A DNA stretch of 64,000 nucleotides from JABWCQ01 sp964530625 (GTDB lineage Bacteria; Electryoneota; RPQS01): NCBI GenBank assembly GCA_964530625.1, contig CAZHAK010000007.1:62001-126000 (forward strand), read 5' to 3'. Position numbers and translations under genes: made by a program. Below the pieces are notes generated by a model, which had not been told where the DNA came from, made no database searches, and saw nothing but the letters and a program-made list of their open reading frames with translations. Shown here piece by piece: positions 1-9,968 of the stretch (position 1 is the stretch's first letter; the number at the start of each line of letters is the position of its first letter).

Positions 1-393
1 GCGAAGATACACATCGTATTTCGGCGGCAGAGAGGAGGCAAAAGGACTCTCCACGAGTTTTCGGTTCAGCCTGTCCTGTGCTTCCTTTATTCTCGGAGAA
101 ATCTCCTCCACGAACGTCATAAAGGCATTTTCAGCTTCCACGTCATCCGTCGCGCACGTCATCGCAATGTAGCGACGCGAGGACTCCTCCGACATAAAGG
201 CCGAAAGTTCGCTCCCGTCAGCAATCCATGCTTCCAAATCGTCCGTATTCGCGATCTTGCGCTCCTCAAGATTTACGAAATAGGGTGCTACGTCATCCCA
301 ACCCTTCAAAACCAAGTCCGTCCCTAAAAAATGACGCGGAAACTCAGCTGAAGGCCGGCTGAGTTCCGCGACGCGATTTTCGATCGTCGGCAT
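1..393 (-). CDS. M3 family oligoendopeptidase, N-terminal part (cut by window edge)
   Basis: Only the first 131 codons are present; the frame stays open to base 1, so the zinc HExxH domain lies outside the window. The visible part reads like the N-terminal helical domain of M3B oligoendopeptidase F-like enzymes: after MPTIENRVAEL come a short segment naming a 'W-D-D-V-x-P-Y-F' helix, an 'ERKI...DLEAWI' helix, 'SEESSRRYIAMTCATDD' and a 'RLNRKLVESPFA' helix, in the order usual for that family. The ATG at 393 follows a GGGAGAG stretch. It has no signal peptide, so it is probably cytoplasmic and would trim oligopeptides. It follows the S8 peptidase in the transcript direction by 30 bases and is probably the last visible gene of the 9968-to-1 operon. 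Family call is from recalled family pattern, not a search. Confidence 0.8.
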   Translation of the reverse strand, partial: MPTIENRVAELSRPSAEFPRHFLGTDLVLKGWDDVAPYFVNLEERKIANTDDLEAWIADGSELSAFMSEESSRRYIAMTCATDDVEAENAFMTFVEEISPRIKEAQDRLNRKLVESPFASSLPPKYDVYLR

Positions 394-423
394 TCCTATC
401 CACTCTCCCAAAATTAAGTCCCG

Positions 424-3171
424 CTAACGATTCGCGGTGACAATGTAATAACCCAATGTGTCCAATTCAGTCAAATCCACAAACGTGGTTCCCGGAACCG
501 TTCCCAAAATAACTGTGTTGAAAACTGTCGCGGGATACTGTGTACCGCGCCAAACCGTATAGTTATTGGCACCCGCTACTGGCTCCCACGTCAATTGCAT
601 CCCGTTGTCAATCACCAAGACTGTGAGATCTTCCGGCGGCAATAGTCCTGATGCCAAGATACACACGTCATCAACCGCAGCCTCAACCAGCGACCCAAGC
701 CCTTGATCCTGTGCTACGAACCGTAACCGCATCTGACTGGTCAGTGGGACGAATTCTTCTACAATGAAAATACTGCGCCGCCACTCTTCCCAGTCAACAC
801 GCTCATGCAGCATGGACGTCCACGTTGTGCCGCCGTCATTCGATATGTCAATATCAAAGTAGTCTTCGCCCGGATTGTTGCCATTGTCATTCGAGTACCA
901 ACTGTACAACTCAATCGCAACGTTGCTTTCTTCGCTCAAATCCCAAACAGGCGAGAGCAGCGTTGTTTTGCCGCCGTCCACGTCATTTGCGCCCGCAGAT
1001 CCGCCCGCGAGTCCGCTTGTCACAAAACAATTCACACCGCTTTCCGTATGATCGTTTTCCGGTTGGCAGACGTTGCCGTTTGTCTCAGTCTGTTCGGGGT
1101 CCATCCGATTCCAGATTCCGTTCGTGGCATTGTCTCCCGGCGCACCTACTGCCCAACCTTGATTATCTGCCTCGAAGTCATAACAGTACAGTTCCTGCGG
1201 CATGAAGAAATTCACCGTGGTATCTGCCGATAGCATCAGTGATTCTTGCACCGCGCCGCGAGTGCCAAAGGCCCGTAAAGTATACGTATTGCCCGTCGGC
1301 ATCGTCAAAGAGTAAAAGCCTTCGGCGTTGGTCGTTGCAGGTGCTATGGGTGCGTCTAAAACTTCAACCAATGCATTGGGAATACTCTGACCACCTGAGG
1401 TGTAGACATGACCGGATACCACGCCCACGGGAGCCAATGTCATCTGCACATTAAGTTCCGTGTCACCACCCTCAGTGATCATTACGTTGTCCATCGTTAC
1501 GGGCAGATACCCGAATTTCGTAAACACCAAAGTGTAAGTTCCCGCGCTGGTGGCGATGGAATAGCCACCCGCCGCGTCCGTCAGATCGCTGCGACCGTTT
1601 TCAAGAATGGAGACGTCAACGTCCACAAGCGCATTCCCGGAAGTCATCACGACGCCGGAAACTCTTCCAAGGTTGAAGACTGCTGTAACTGCGGCGTATC
1701 CATCGATAAACCCAAATCCAAACGTATTGTCATTGCCGACGGATCCATACCCGGAATCAATGGCCGTGTTTATCAGTGCCTCTTTAATCGTAATCGGATC
1801 ACAATCCGGGCACGCTTGACGCATCAACGCGACAATGCCCGCGACGTGCGGCCCCGCCATTGACGTTCCGCTATATGCTCCATTGTAACCGCCGCCGGGG
1901 ACACTTGAGTAAACATTCACACCGGGTGCCACAATCTCGGGCTTGATATGAGTTCCGGCACAAGGGCTTGGACCGCGGCTGGAAAAACTCGCGATCGCAT
2001 AGGGCGGTTGACTTGCCGCGGCGACTTCCACAGCGCCGACAGAAAACATTTGAACTTCACTCAGCGCGTGAATTGCCGGACTGCGATGCGTCGTGGCATT
2101 CGGACCTTCGTTACCCGCACTGAATGTAACAACACAACCCAGAGCCTCAAGATTCACAATCGCCGTGTTCCAGAAATCCCAACATTGCGTGTAGCCAGGA
2201 AAATTCTGATTGACGCCCCAACTGTTTTGCACAATGTCCGGCACGTCGTCAATCGTTTGAGGATCGCCGTCCGGATTTGCAAACCACTGAAAGGCGTTGA
2301 TTACGTCGTTGTTGAAGTCGTTGCTCACTCCTTGATCTATCGCGTTGCATGCAATCCACTCTGCGTCCGGTGCGCTCCCGACCGTGTTGGTATCATTACC
2401 GGAAATCGCGCGACCGCACATCGTGCCCATGACGTGCGTGCCGTGATTGTTGTCATCGGACGGAAAAGTCGTCGGCACGGCATTCAGCACATCCAGCCAA
2501 CCCGCCGATGCCCCCGCCGTCAGTCCGCGCCAGCGTGAGGCCAATGCCGGGTGATTGCCGTCAACTCCGGTGTCCAGATTTGCCACCAGCACACCCTGTC
2601 CGGTGATTCCCAACTCTCGATTCACGCGCGTCGCACCGATTGCATTCTGACCCGGAGTCAATTGCTCCGTGTCCAACGGATTGCGACCCGGTCGGTGCAT
2701 TTCATCGTCGTCCTCCGCAGGAGTGTCCCCGCGGATAGGCTCAATCAGTACTGCCTGAAAGTTTTCCGATAAAGCGCGAATATCACTGCGATGCCTCAGC
2801 GCGTTGAAAAACTCGGGTTTTGCGCTGACTACAAACAAATTCTCAATCCAGTAACCCGTATAGCCCTCAACCAGACCTGTCGCTTTTCCAGCGTCCAATT
2901 CGCCGATAAACTTCGGCTGAGTCTGCGCCGCGTTCGAGCGTAGAGCGTTGTAAACCTCCGCGTATCGCTGTGCGCGTTTTGCGCCCTGCGCATGTAGCGC
3001 GAGATCGAGCATCCGGATGTCAATCGGATTCTCTAAAATCACGATGCCGGACACGAATTCGCCCGTGCCGGCAAAGCTAAGTTCAAGATCAAAATTCGGT
3101 GACACTTCCGCTGCCGGCGCAAACCCTGCGGCAAGTCCCAAGACGAGCGTTGCAATAGCCCAGTTCCTCAT
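424..3171 (-). CDS. Secreted S8 subtilisin-like serine peptidase with regulatory-like and Fn3 tail domains
   Basis: 915 residues. Signal peptide (residues 1-21, MRNWAIATLVLGLAAGFAPA). Residues about 25-145 look like an I9-type propeptide, ending in the 'YWIENLFVVSA' strand. The S8 domain follows with a complete triad: Asp200 (NLDTGVDGNHPAL), His243 (NNHGTHVMGT), Ser437 (SGTSMAGPHVAG), plus the oxyanion Asn in 'SAGNEGP'. Two carboxypeptidase-regulatory-like beta modules follow (about 500-655), then a jelly-roll region (about 660-830) with the 'DNDGNNPGEDYFDIDIS' style seen in immune-inhibitor-like or MAM-like domains, and a final Fn3-like domain ending at the C-terminus. No type IX, PEP-CTERM or LPXTG signal is visible. 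It sits 29 bases after the M14 peptidase in the same direction. Its propeptide and catalytic domain are paralogous to the subtilase at 21792-24311, while the C-terminal parts differ. Confidence 0.93.
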   Translation of the reverse strand: MRNWAIATLVLGLAAGFAPAAEVSPNFDLELSFAGTGEFVSGIVILENPIDIRMLDLALHAQGAKRAQRYAEVYNALRSNAAQTQPKFIGELDAGKATGLVEGYTGYWIENLFVVSAKPEFFNALRHRSDIRALSENFQAVLIEPIRGDTPAEDDDEMHRPGRNPLDTEQLTPGQNAIGATRVNRELGITGQGVLVANLDTGVDGNHPALASRWRGLTAGASAGWLDVLNAVPTTFPSDDNNHGTHVMGTMCGRAISGNDTNTVGSAPDAEWIACNAIDQGVSNDFNNDVINAFQWFANPDGDPQTIDDVPDIVQNSWGVNQNFPGYTQCWDFWNTAIVNLEALGCVVTFSAGNEGPNATTHRSPAIHALSEVQMFSVGAVEVAAASQPPYAIASFSSRGPSPCAGTHIKPEIVAPGVNVYSSVPGGGYNGAYSGTSMAGPHVAGIVALMRQACPDCDPITIKEALINTAIDSGYGSVGNDNTFGFGFIDGYAAVTAVFNLGRVSGVVMTSGNALVDVDVSILENGRSDLTDAAGGYSIATSAGTYTLVFTKFGYLPVTMDNVMITEGGDTELNVQMTLAPVGVVSGHVYTSGGQSIPNALVEVLDAPIAPATTNAEGFYSLTMPTGNTYTLRAFGTRGAVQESLMLSADTTVNFFMPQELYCYDFEADNQGWAVGAPGDNATNGIWNRMDPEQTETNGNVCQPENDHTESGVNCFVTSGLAGGSAGANDVDGGKTTLLSPVWDLSEESNVAIELYSWYSNDNGNNPGEDYFDIDISNDGGTTWTSMLHERVDWEEWRRSIFIVEEFVPLTSQMRLRFVAQDQGLGSLVEAAVDDVCILASGLLPPEDLTVLVIDNGMQLTWEPVAGANNYTVWRGTQYPATVFNTVILGTVPGTTFVDLTELDTLGYYIVTANR

Positions 3172-3200
3172 TATCTTCCTCGCTAGTTAGGAGATGCTAT

Positions 3201-5729
3201 CTATCTTTCAGACACTACAAAAAAGTACTCCGGCCCGGTCAAATCCACCGTCGTCAGATATTCGATGTTCGCGGTCGTGCCGATCAGCGTCGAGTTGCCA
3301 ATGGTTGGAGGCCAAATCTCGCTACTCCAAACTGAATAGTGATCGGCGTTGTCAGCTGCCGACCAGCGCAAATGCGCGTCGCCGTTCTCGATTGAAATGG
3401 TCAAGTCGTCAACCGCCAACGGAACGAGGCTCTCGCTTGCGTCTATTGTCACCGGCACACTCAGCACCGGAGTGATCGAATCATTCGAGTTGAGCCTCAG
3501 CGTGGCCAGCGACGGTCCCTCTGGTAAACAGCACGACGACAATCTCAGCGTAACAATCTGCTGTCCGCCTATCGCTACACTTCCAGAAACCGGGATCGTC
3601 TGCACCGCCGGTTCCGGACAAAACTTGATTGCCAGATTGTTGGCGATAAATGCGCCGTTGTAGATCACAGCCGTTCCCTTTGTCCGGTCGCTGTTCTGCA
3701 TTCCGATCGTCGCAGACTCAAGGCGGTTCACGCCCATATTGCCGTACTGATACGTCACCGAACCGTCGGCTGTCAAAATCATTTCGAAATTGTAGACGCC
3801 GCTGCCCGAATAGCTCTGTACGTTCTGGAATGACACGATAAACGAATCCACGTTGTTCGTCCAACGGCGCACGTTGGTTCCCGCGCGCTGCGGGCTCAAA
3901 TCATCCCACCAACAAGCAAGAATGTTCTCTGGTGCAGTAATGCTCGGCAGTTGCGTATTGCTGTAAGACGTCGCACCGGTAGCCGTGGATGTAAATGAAA
4001 TCCATCCGTTTGCCGCGACACGCACTTGCGAATAGCTATCACCGTAAAACGGAAAACTGAATCCGATCGCATACGGGCCAAGATTTTGATCGTCCTGCGT
4101 AAACGACACCTGAGTGCCGACGGTGCTGATATCAACCCAAGCGTAAGCCGGGCCGCCCGTCACACGACTGTCAATCCACCTCCCGCCGCCAATACTTGCA
4201 CCATAGTCTGTCATGTTAAAATCGAGTTCGTTCGAATTCCATGTCAATTCGGCGTCGCCATTGTTCTCAATAGTCAAGTTCACGTCGTAGGTATCGCACA
4301 ACGGAACGATTTCTGAGAAATTTGCGGGAACCACCGCAATCTCAGCACGAGGAGCGGGATTCAATTGAATATTCAATACCGTCGGAGTGCCGCCAACTAC
4401 GGTTACGTTGTTAACGGTCTGACCGATAAAACCCGGAGCGGTGAACGTCAAAGAATACGTTCCCGGTCGCAGCATCCGGAAGTAGTCGCCGTGCAAAGCC
4501 GTGCTATAGGTCAAGTAGGGAATATTCGCCAACATGACGTTCGCCCGAACTGGATGACCCGTTGAAGCATCTGTTATAATTCCGCGCACGCCCTCGCGAG
4601 CCTGCTGTAAGTAGTTGATCATTGCTTGACGATTCTCGTTCCACAAACTATCCAGCGCGCTTTCGGGGCCGGACTTCGTATGTGAAACCTCCATTGTCAC
4701 TTCTTTGCAGCCCATCCAGACGTAGTTCCAATCCTGCATTCCGCCGTTCACATGATACCAATCCGCGCCATTGGTCGTGCCGTCCGGTGGAAATTGATTG
4801 CTGCCGAACATCGTCGGATTTTCCTGCGCGTACACCAACGAAATATGATAGAAGAGCGCGTTCTCAGGCGAGGGAGAAAAGATACTCTGACCCGTGTAAT
4901 TGCTGTCCCACGGGTAGTTTGCGACGATTGTTCCCCCGTGAAAATTCGCCGAGATAACGAAGGTTCGTGTCGCCGAAAAATTCATCACCGCCGCAGTTTC
5001 GGCTTCCCGGCCGGTCGTCGTATTCGTCGAGTCGTTCACACGATCCGGGAAATCCCGGTTCAAGTCGATCCCGTTCGCGTTAAATCTTTGACCCAACGAC
5101 CCCACGTCGCGTCCGTCGGGATTCATCAACGGCATAATGTATATTTCAAAGTCATTCACGAGGCCTGTCAATTCCGGATCAATGCCGTAGCCCGTAAGCA
5201 GCGTATCGATCAGTTTCATGCAATTCTCAAGCCCGGTCACTTCATCCCCGTGCATCGAAGAAATGTACTTTACTTCGATTTCCGGTTCATCCACCCCGAC
5301 GTTATCGGAAACTTTTGCCATCAGCATCGGACGCCCCTGCACACTATTGCCGATGTTCTGCCATGAAAACAGAGTCGGATAAGCCGCAGCCCAGGCGATA
5401 AAATCGGCCTGAATATCCGCATTCTCGTGGTACTCATCCAAACTTCCGTGCTCAACGCGTTCTTCCGGCAGCCAGCGTACCGAAAAGCCACGCGCGCGCA
5501 GCGCATCAAAATCCTCCGGAAGCAGATAAACATGCGGCACCGGTCCCCTATAATGATCAAAAATACCACCCGCATCTTGAATCAACTGCGCGTCCAGCGG
5601 AGACTTGATTTCAATCTCGGCCAATCTTGAATTCAACATGTTCTTCTTCACGGGTCGCGCTTGAGGCGCGACTGCTATGACAAAACATGCGACTATTACT
5701 AATAACAACTGATACGTTCGTAGCATCAT
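3201..5729 (-). CDS. Secreted M14 zinc carboxypeptidase with regulatory-like, Ig-like and Fn3 domains
   Basis: About 842 residues from the ATG at 5729; a second ATG directly after it (5726) has better spacing to the AGGTG just upstream, and either would expose the signal peptide 'LRTYQLLLVIVACFVIAVAPQA'. The longer reading frame to 5777 overlaps the upstream gene and lacks a leader at its N-terminus, so I reject it. Zinc-binding residues of M14 are visible: His160 and Glu163 (SSMHGDEVTG), His264 (SANFHGGT); the substrate Arg lies in 'NANGIDLNRDFPD' and the catalytic Glu in 'CKEVTMEVSHTKSG'. After the peptidase domain come a carboxypeptidase-regulatory-like domain, Ig-like and abnormal-spindle-like beta regions, and a C-terminal Fn3-like domain ending 'YFFVVSER'. 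Likely cleaves C-terminal residues from extracellular peptides. It lies 16 bases after the sulfurtransferase in the same operon. Confidence 0.92.
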   Translation of the reverse strand: MMLRTYQLLLVIVACFVIAVAPQARPVKKNMLNSRLAEIEIKSPLDAQLIQDAGGIFDHYRGPVPHVYLLPEDFDALRARGFSVRWLPEERVEHGSLDEYHENADIQADFIAWAAAYPTLFSWQNIGNSVQGRPMLMAKVSDNVGVDEPEIEVKYISSMHGDEVTGLENCMKLIDTLLTGYGIDPELTGLVNDFEIYIMPLMNPDGRDVGSLGQRFNANGIDLNRDFPDRVNDSTNTTTGREAETAAVMNFSATRTFVISANFHGGTIVANYPWDSNYTGQSIFSPSPENALFYHISLVYAQENPTMFGSNQFPPDGTTNGADWYHVNGGMQDWNYVWMGCKEVTMEVSHTKSGPESALDSLWNENRQAMINYLQQAREGVRGIITDASTGHPVRANVMLANIPYLTYSTALHGDYFRMLRPGTYSLTFTAPGFIGQTVNNVTVVGGTPTVLNIQLNPAPRAEIAVVPANFSEIVPLCDTYDVNLTIENNGDAELTWNSNELDFNMTDYGASIGGGRWIDSRVTGGPAYAWVDISTVGTQVSFTQDDQNLGPYAIGFSFPFYGDSYSQVRVAANGWISFTSTATGATSYSNTQLPSITAPENILACWWDDLSPQRAGTNVRRWTNNVDSFIVSFQNVQSYSGSGVYNFEMILTADGSVTYQYGNMGVNRLESATIGMQNSDRTKGTAVIYNGAFIANNLAIKFCPEPAVQTIPVSGSVAIGGQQIVTLRLSSCCLPEGPSLATLRLNSNDSITPVLSVPVTIDASESLVPLAVDDLTISIENGDAHLRWSAADNADHYSVWSSEIWPPTIGNSTLIGTTANIEYLTTVDLTGPEYFFVVSER

Positions 5730-5745
5730 TTCACCTGCTCTAAGT

Positions 5746-6585
5746 TTAGTCAACCCCGGCGTTCGAATGCAGTTCAATCCACTCGCTCCATGAACCCGGA
5801 TATAGTTTCAAATCTGTGTAGCCGGCTTGATCCATTGCCCATAACAATTGGCAAGCCGTCACACCCGACCCGCAGTAGGCCGTGACGGCTTGCTGATCAT
5901 GCACACCTAATCTTTCGAAAGCCTCACGCAATTCAGTCTTGCTCTTCAGTTGCGGAGGATCGCCCGTCATAAGCTCCGAAAGCGGCATGTTGCTCGCGCC
6001 TTCAATGTGCCCTGCGCGTTTGTCAAGCGGCTCGATCTCGCCTTGATAACGTTCTGAGGCACGTGCGTCAAGTACGGCTTCTCCGGCTGCGATACTTTGC
6101 GCAACAGCACGGGCATCCACCATCAACTCTTCCCGCAGTCGAATCTCAAACGGAGCCACGGAAGAAACTGCTTTCTCTGCAGTCTCGACTGCGCGTCCTT
6201 CCGCCTTCCACTTGGCAAATCCCCCATCCAGCACGGCCACGTCATCAACGCCAATCCACCGAAGCAGCCACCACAGCCGCGCGGCCAGCTTAAAGCCCTT
6301 TGCTTCCGTACAAATAACGCGCCTGCCCTGCCCAATTCCCTTGCGAGCAAGTCGCTTAACAAGCTCTTCAGGAGTCGGGAGTGGATGACGGCCCTTGGAA
6401 AAATCTCCGACTTCCGACAGATCCAAATCCACATCCACAAACACCGCGTTTGGAATGTGGCCCTCCAAATAGCTTGCGTACGCCGCCTTTGGATCCATGT
6501 GAACCCAGCGTATATCGGCAATCACAATCCCGGGATCATTGATGTACTCGGCCAGCCAGTCCGTCGTCACAATCTGTGTCGTCAA
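5746..6585 (-). CDS. Two-domain sulfurtransferase (thiosulfate/3-mercaptopyruvate sulfurtransferase)
   Basis: About 279 residues, the usual length. Two rhodanese domains are visible. The N-terminal one has 'VIADIRW', 'YLEGHIPNAVFVDVD' and 'VAVLDGGFAKWKAEGR' but no catalytic Cys loop of the usual kind. The C-terminal one carries the active-site loop with Cys238 in 'YCGSGVTAC', the form typical of mercaptopyruvate or thiosulfate sulfurtransferases. The open frame extends to 6927, but that part is the antisense-free shadow of the beta-helix gene. The likely start is TTG at 6585, whose bases overlap the TGA stop of the upstream gene (TTGA), suggesting translational coupling; a GTG at 6570 is an alternative. 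No signal peptide, so cytoplasmic. Its place between secreted-protein genes is odd, and it may supply sulfane sulfur handling unrelated to them. The sulfur module at 27310-29768 is its functional relative in the window. Confidence 0.9.
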   Translation of the reverse strand: MTTQIVTTDWLAEYINDPGIVIADIRWVHMDPKAAYASYLEGHIPNAVFVDVDLDLSEVGDFSKGRHPLPTPEELVKRLARKGIGQGRRVICTEAKGFKLAARLWWLLRWIGVDDVAVLDGGFAKWKAEGRAVETAEKAVSSVAPFEIRLREELMVDARAVAQSIAAGEAVLDARASERYQGEIEPLDKRAGHIEGASNMPLSELMTGDPPQLKSKTELREAFERLGVHDQQAVTAYCGSGVTACQLLWAMDQAGYTDLKLYPGSWSEWIELHSNAGVD

Positions 6586-9500
6586 GGCTGCGGCTCTGCC
6601 AATACTTGAAAGAATCCCTTCACCGGGTGAACCGGGCCAATAAACTGAAAAACTGTAAAGGTGTCCGTCGTTATCACGACGGTCGAGAGAAAACTCCCGC
6701 TCATGCTCGAGTCCGTCTTGACTGTAAACAGAGCCGGAACATTGTAGCTCCAATGCAGCCACACGCTGTCCGAATTCGCGCGAATCATCAAGTCCTCGAT
6801 CGGCGCAAGCGGTTCGCCAAGCTGCGGACCGTGATACCCCTGATCGGGTCTGGATATGTCTGCGATGAAATCGATGCGAGTCGTTCCTTCCGGAGCAATC
6901 AACAGCGTGTCCCCGGCATTCACACACGGAGATTGCACGCTATCTCCCGTCGAAAGCTGCGCCAAATAGAATCCGTGACCCGATCCGCTCACCCACTGGG
7001 GATCCAATTGAATGTTGTAGTAGCGGTCACACGGATCACTGTTCGAGTTCAAGCTGTCCAATATGCCAATACTCGCCGGCCCCTGATTAGGGGTGTCCGC
7101 AAAGAATGCGAAATTCGCGGAGTCATTCTGCGCCACGCAATTGTAGCGTACGACAGACGTCGATGTCACGAAGAAAAACATCCCGTCGCCGTGATTCTTG
7201 GCGATGATATTGTTCTTCACCTGCGGGGAGCCAAAACGAATGTAAACTCCCGCGCCATCCACTCCACTGTTTCCTGAAATCGTGTTGAACTGGAGCGTTG
7301 CGCTCGCGCTGCCCACCCATATCGCGCCGCCCGCAGGTGCGCTGTTATTCAAAAGCAAATTATTCCTGACAAGCGTGGGTGACGTGTCCAAATGAATTCC
7401 GCCCCCTGTTGCAGAAGCGGAATTCCCTTCAATCCTGCTATTCAAAATCTGCCCGGTCGCACTCTTTGCCAAAAGTGCCCCGCCTGCCTTCGCAGATCCG
7501 CCTGCCATCACGCAATCGTCAATAATCGGATTGGAGTTCGTTGCCGCACAAACTATTCCGCCCGAGTCGGCAGAACTGCTTGAGAGAAAACATTCCGTAA
7601 ATACTGGCGAAGACTGTGTCAGATAAACCGCGCCGCCCTGCAACGCTTTGTGCCGCGAGATCGAGCAATGAACGAACGACGGTGAAACACCGCTTAGCCA
7701 AATCGCTCCGCCCTGTGTCCGTGAAGTTGTCAGGGCCCACGAGTCACTCCAACCGACATAGTCAAAAGCGCTCGCTCCGGCGCTACCGCTCATGGTAATC
7801 CCACGCCAGCGACCCGGATTGCTCACGGTGTCTGTAGCAAACAAAATAGAATCTGAAACGTTTCCTATCGCAGTTACAACCCCCTTAACATCCATGCCGC
7901 ATGGACCACAGAACAATAACGTGGTTCCCGCCGCAATCGTCAAATCTTCCCCCGTATTCACGACGATATCCGCGAAGACTTTCACGGTATCGGGTCCAAG
8001 AGTACCTGATTGCGGTCCGAAAATTCCTACTGGCGAAACTCCAAACGCACTCTCAATCGCGCCCATATCCGGCAAGCTTAAGAGTGGCAGAGGTCTATTC
8101 TCCCCGACAATGTCTTGTGCCAAGGTGTTCCAATTCCCCGAACCTATGGCAGAGCTGTTCGCACTCAAACTCCAGTCACCGTTTGCCGTATCAGCAAACA
8201 TCGGATCTGAAAATACATTCAAGAATGTGTCACAGGAATCGCCGTTCATGTTTTGAGCCACCGGAACCCCGATAAACTCAGGACCCTGCGCAGCATCGTT
8301 CTCCAAATAACCTATTGTTCCCCTTAAAAGTGAATACGCAATCCGCGAATTCTTAGACGCACCAAAATACACATTATTGCTCGTCGACTCCGCGATGATG
8401 GAATTCTCAATATCTGCAACGGTGGATTCAAGTCGCAACCCGCCATTAATGCTGCCGCCGATCGTGCAATGCCTGAGCGCAATCTTACTGCTATTGGCCG
8501 TCGCAAGCCCGCCTCCCAACGCCAACGATTTATTCTTCGTAATCAGGCAGTTCGTGGCCGAAAGTGTGCTCTGATTCGTCGAAATCCCGCCGCCGTTCAA
8601 AGTCGAAGTATTCTTCAATATCTCGCATGAGTTAAACACCGCATCCGCAGTTTCCCACAGATGCACACCGCCGCCCTCGTCACTGGCTTGGTTCCAGCGA
8701 ACCCGACATCCGTTTAACGTCGGCTGTGATTGTCGAATGGAGAGGCCGCCGCCGTTGCCCAGACTTGTGTTGCTGTCAAAATCACAATTTGTAAAGATCG
8801 GGTGCGCATTGTTTCGCAAGAACACACCACCTCCGTAAAGCCCTGCCGTGTTCTGCTTCACCACACAATTATTAAATGTCGGTGCGCCGTCTAACGTGAC
8901 CCAGATTCCCGCGCCTTCGCCGACGCAGATATTGCCGCGCACTTCACACTCTTCAAACAGCCCGTTAGAGGTCGCTCGGTAGCTGTGAATCCCTCCGCCG
9001 TCATCTGCTGACGTATTCATCAAGACCTTGCACCGCAGCATATGCGGAGAGGATTCCCAAATGTAAACTCCGCCTCCGTCAAACTCAATAGTGTAGTTCC
9101 GCTCGATCAAACAATCGTAAATCAGAGGAGAAGAATTCTCACAAACAATGCCACCCCCATGACCGCGTCCCTGATTGGCTCGCATCGTCGAACTGTCAAT
9201 CCGCCCTGTGGAATTTTTAAACACCAACCCTCCGCCGTTTATTCTTGCAAAATTGCTGTCAAACAAACAATGAGACAGTTGTGGTGAACCTCCGCGCAAA
9301 TAAGCCCCGCCGCCGCTGCCGGAACTTGCGCTATTTTTGAAGAATCGCGAATACGTAACCACGCTGCCAATGGTATTATTTAGGAACAGCCCCGCGCCTT
9401 CGGCACGAGATACATTCCGTTCAAAGAAGCAGGAATCCATCCACAGAGTTGAGGATGTCACATACACTGCCCCACCGGCGACTTCCGCGCGATTTCTCCT

Positions 9501-9968
9501 GAAACTCGTGTGTTCAACTCGCAGAACGGATCCCCCACCAACATAAATTGCTCCACCTAAACTATCCGGACCCGTTGGACCGGGAGCCAGCGAATTCTCA
9601 AACACCGCATAGCGCACGAAGCTCGAGTCATTGGCGTTAATTAAACTCAACCCACGCCACTTGGAAGGATTCAGAAGCGTGTCGGTCGTAAAAACTGCCG
9701 AGTCCCCTAGCGTTCCACTCACGGCAAGATAGCCATTGACAGTCAGCGAAAAAGCGCCCGCAAAATATATTCTGACCCCTGAGCCAACCAGCAGACTATC
9801 GCTTGCGGCAACACTGAGATTTCCTTGAACAACATAAGGACTTCCGGCACTCGTCCAACTTCCGCTGACAGGACCCGACACCACAAAGGTCGTATCCGCC
9901 CGCGCAGCCAGCACGCTGACCAAGAAACTCAGCGTCCAAAAAGTGAATGGTTTACCCGGGAATCTCAT
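6582..9968 (-). CDS. Large exported right-handed beta-helix (Pmp-like) protein
   Basis: 1128 residues with a signal peptide (MRFPGKPFTFWTLSFLVSVLAARA). Most of the protein consists of about 20-25-residue coils with a repeated pattern: 'C/F-x-x-N-x-A/S' followed by 'GGG' or 'GGA' and then 'P-x-x-x-x-C', for example 'CFFERN', 'CLFDSN', 'CDFDSN', each followed by 'GGG(V/L/I)'. The GGA/GGG plus FxxN alternation is the signature of polymorphic outer-membrane-protein (Pmp) style beta-helices. Two helix blocks (about 25-600 and 610-1030) each begin with a 'sG.W....SPY.V.G' segment. The C-terminus (about 1055-1128) is Fn3-like. There is no autotransporter barrel, so the secretion route is not visible. 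It is the first gene of the minus-strand operon and is paralogous to 38413-42132. Likely a surface or secreted adhesin or polysaccharide-binding protein; enzymatic activity cannot be excluded. Confidence 0.88.
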   Translation of the reverse strand: MRFPGKPFTFWTLSFLVSVLAARADTTFVVSGPVSGSWTSAGSPYVVQGNLSVAASDSLLVGSGVRIYFAGAFSLTVNGYLAVSGTLGDSAVFTTDTLLNPSKWRGLSLINANDSSFVRYAVFENSLAPGPTGPDSLGGAIYVGGGSVLRVEHTSFRRNRAEVAGGAVYVTSSTLWMDSCFFERNVSRAEGAGLFLNNTIGSVVTYSRFFKNSASSGSGGGAYLRGGSPQLSHCLFDSNFARINGGGLVFKNSTGRIDSSTMRANQGRGHGGGIVCENSSPLIYDCLIERNYTIEFDGGGVYIWESSPHMLRCKVLMNTSADDGGGIHSYRATSNGLFEECEVRGNICVGEGAGIWVTLDGAPTFNNCVVKQNTAGLYGGGVFLRNNAHPIFTNCDFDSNTSLGNGGGLSIRQSQPTLNGCRVRWNQASDEGGGVHLWETADAVFNSCEILKNTSTLNGGGISTNQSTLSATNCLITKNKSLALGGGLATANSSKIALRHCTIGGSINGGLRLESTVADIENSIIAESTSNNVYFGASKNSRIAYSLLRGTIGYLENDAAQGPEFIGVPVAQNMNGDSCDTFLNVFSDPMFADTANGDWSLSANSSAIGSGNWNTLAQDIVGENRPLPLLSLPDMGAIESAFGVSPVGIFGPQSGTLGPDTVKVFADIVVNTGEDLTIAAGTTLLFCGPCGMDVKGVVTAIGNVSDSILFATDTVSNPGRWRGITMSGSAGASAFDYVGWSDSWALTTSRTQGGAIWLSGVSPSFVHCSISRHKALQGGAVYLTQSSPVFTECFLSSSSADSGGIVCAATNSNPIIDDCVMAGGSAKAGGALLAKSATGQILNSRIEGNSASATGGGIHLDTSPTLVRNNLLLNNSAPAGGAIWVGSASATLQFNTISGNSGVDGAGVYIRFGSPQVKNNIIAKNHGDGMFFFVTSTSVVRYNCVAQNDSANFAFFADTPNQGPASIGILDSLNSNSDPCDRYYNIQLDPQWVSGSGHGFYLAQLSTGDSVQSPCVNAGDTLLIAPEGTTRIDFIADISRPDQGYHGPQLGEPLAPIEDLMIRANSDSVWLHWSYNVPALFTVKTDSSMSGSFLSTVVITTDTFTVFQFIGPVHPVKGFFQVLAEPQP

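Noticed and set aside
805..2772. Long plus-strand open frames opposite the subtilase
   Set aside because: They are antisense shadows: Arg/His/Cys-rich products without leaders or domains, while the minus-strand frame has an intact S8 domain.
5746..6927. 393-residue version of the sulfurtransferase
   Set aside because: The first 114 codons lie inside the beta-helix gene in another frame and have no resemblance to a rhodanese; the family length fits a start at 6585 or 6570.
6582..9968. Direct-repeat or CRISPR-like array in GGCGG/CCGCC-rich DNA
   Set aside because: The periodicity is about one beta-helix coil (60-75 bases), imperfect, and explained by the protein repeat.
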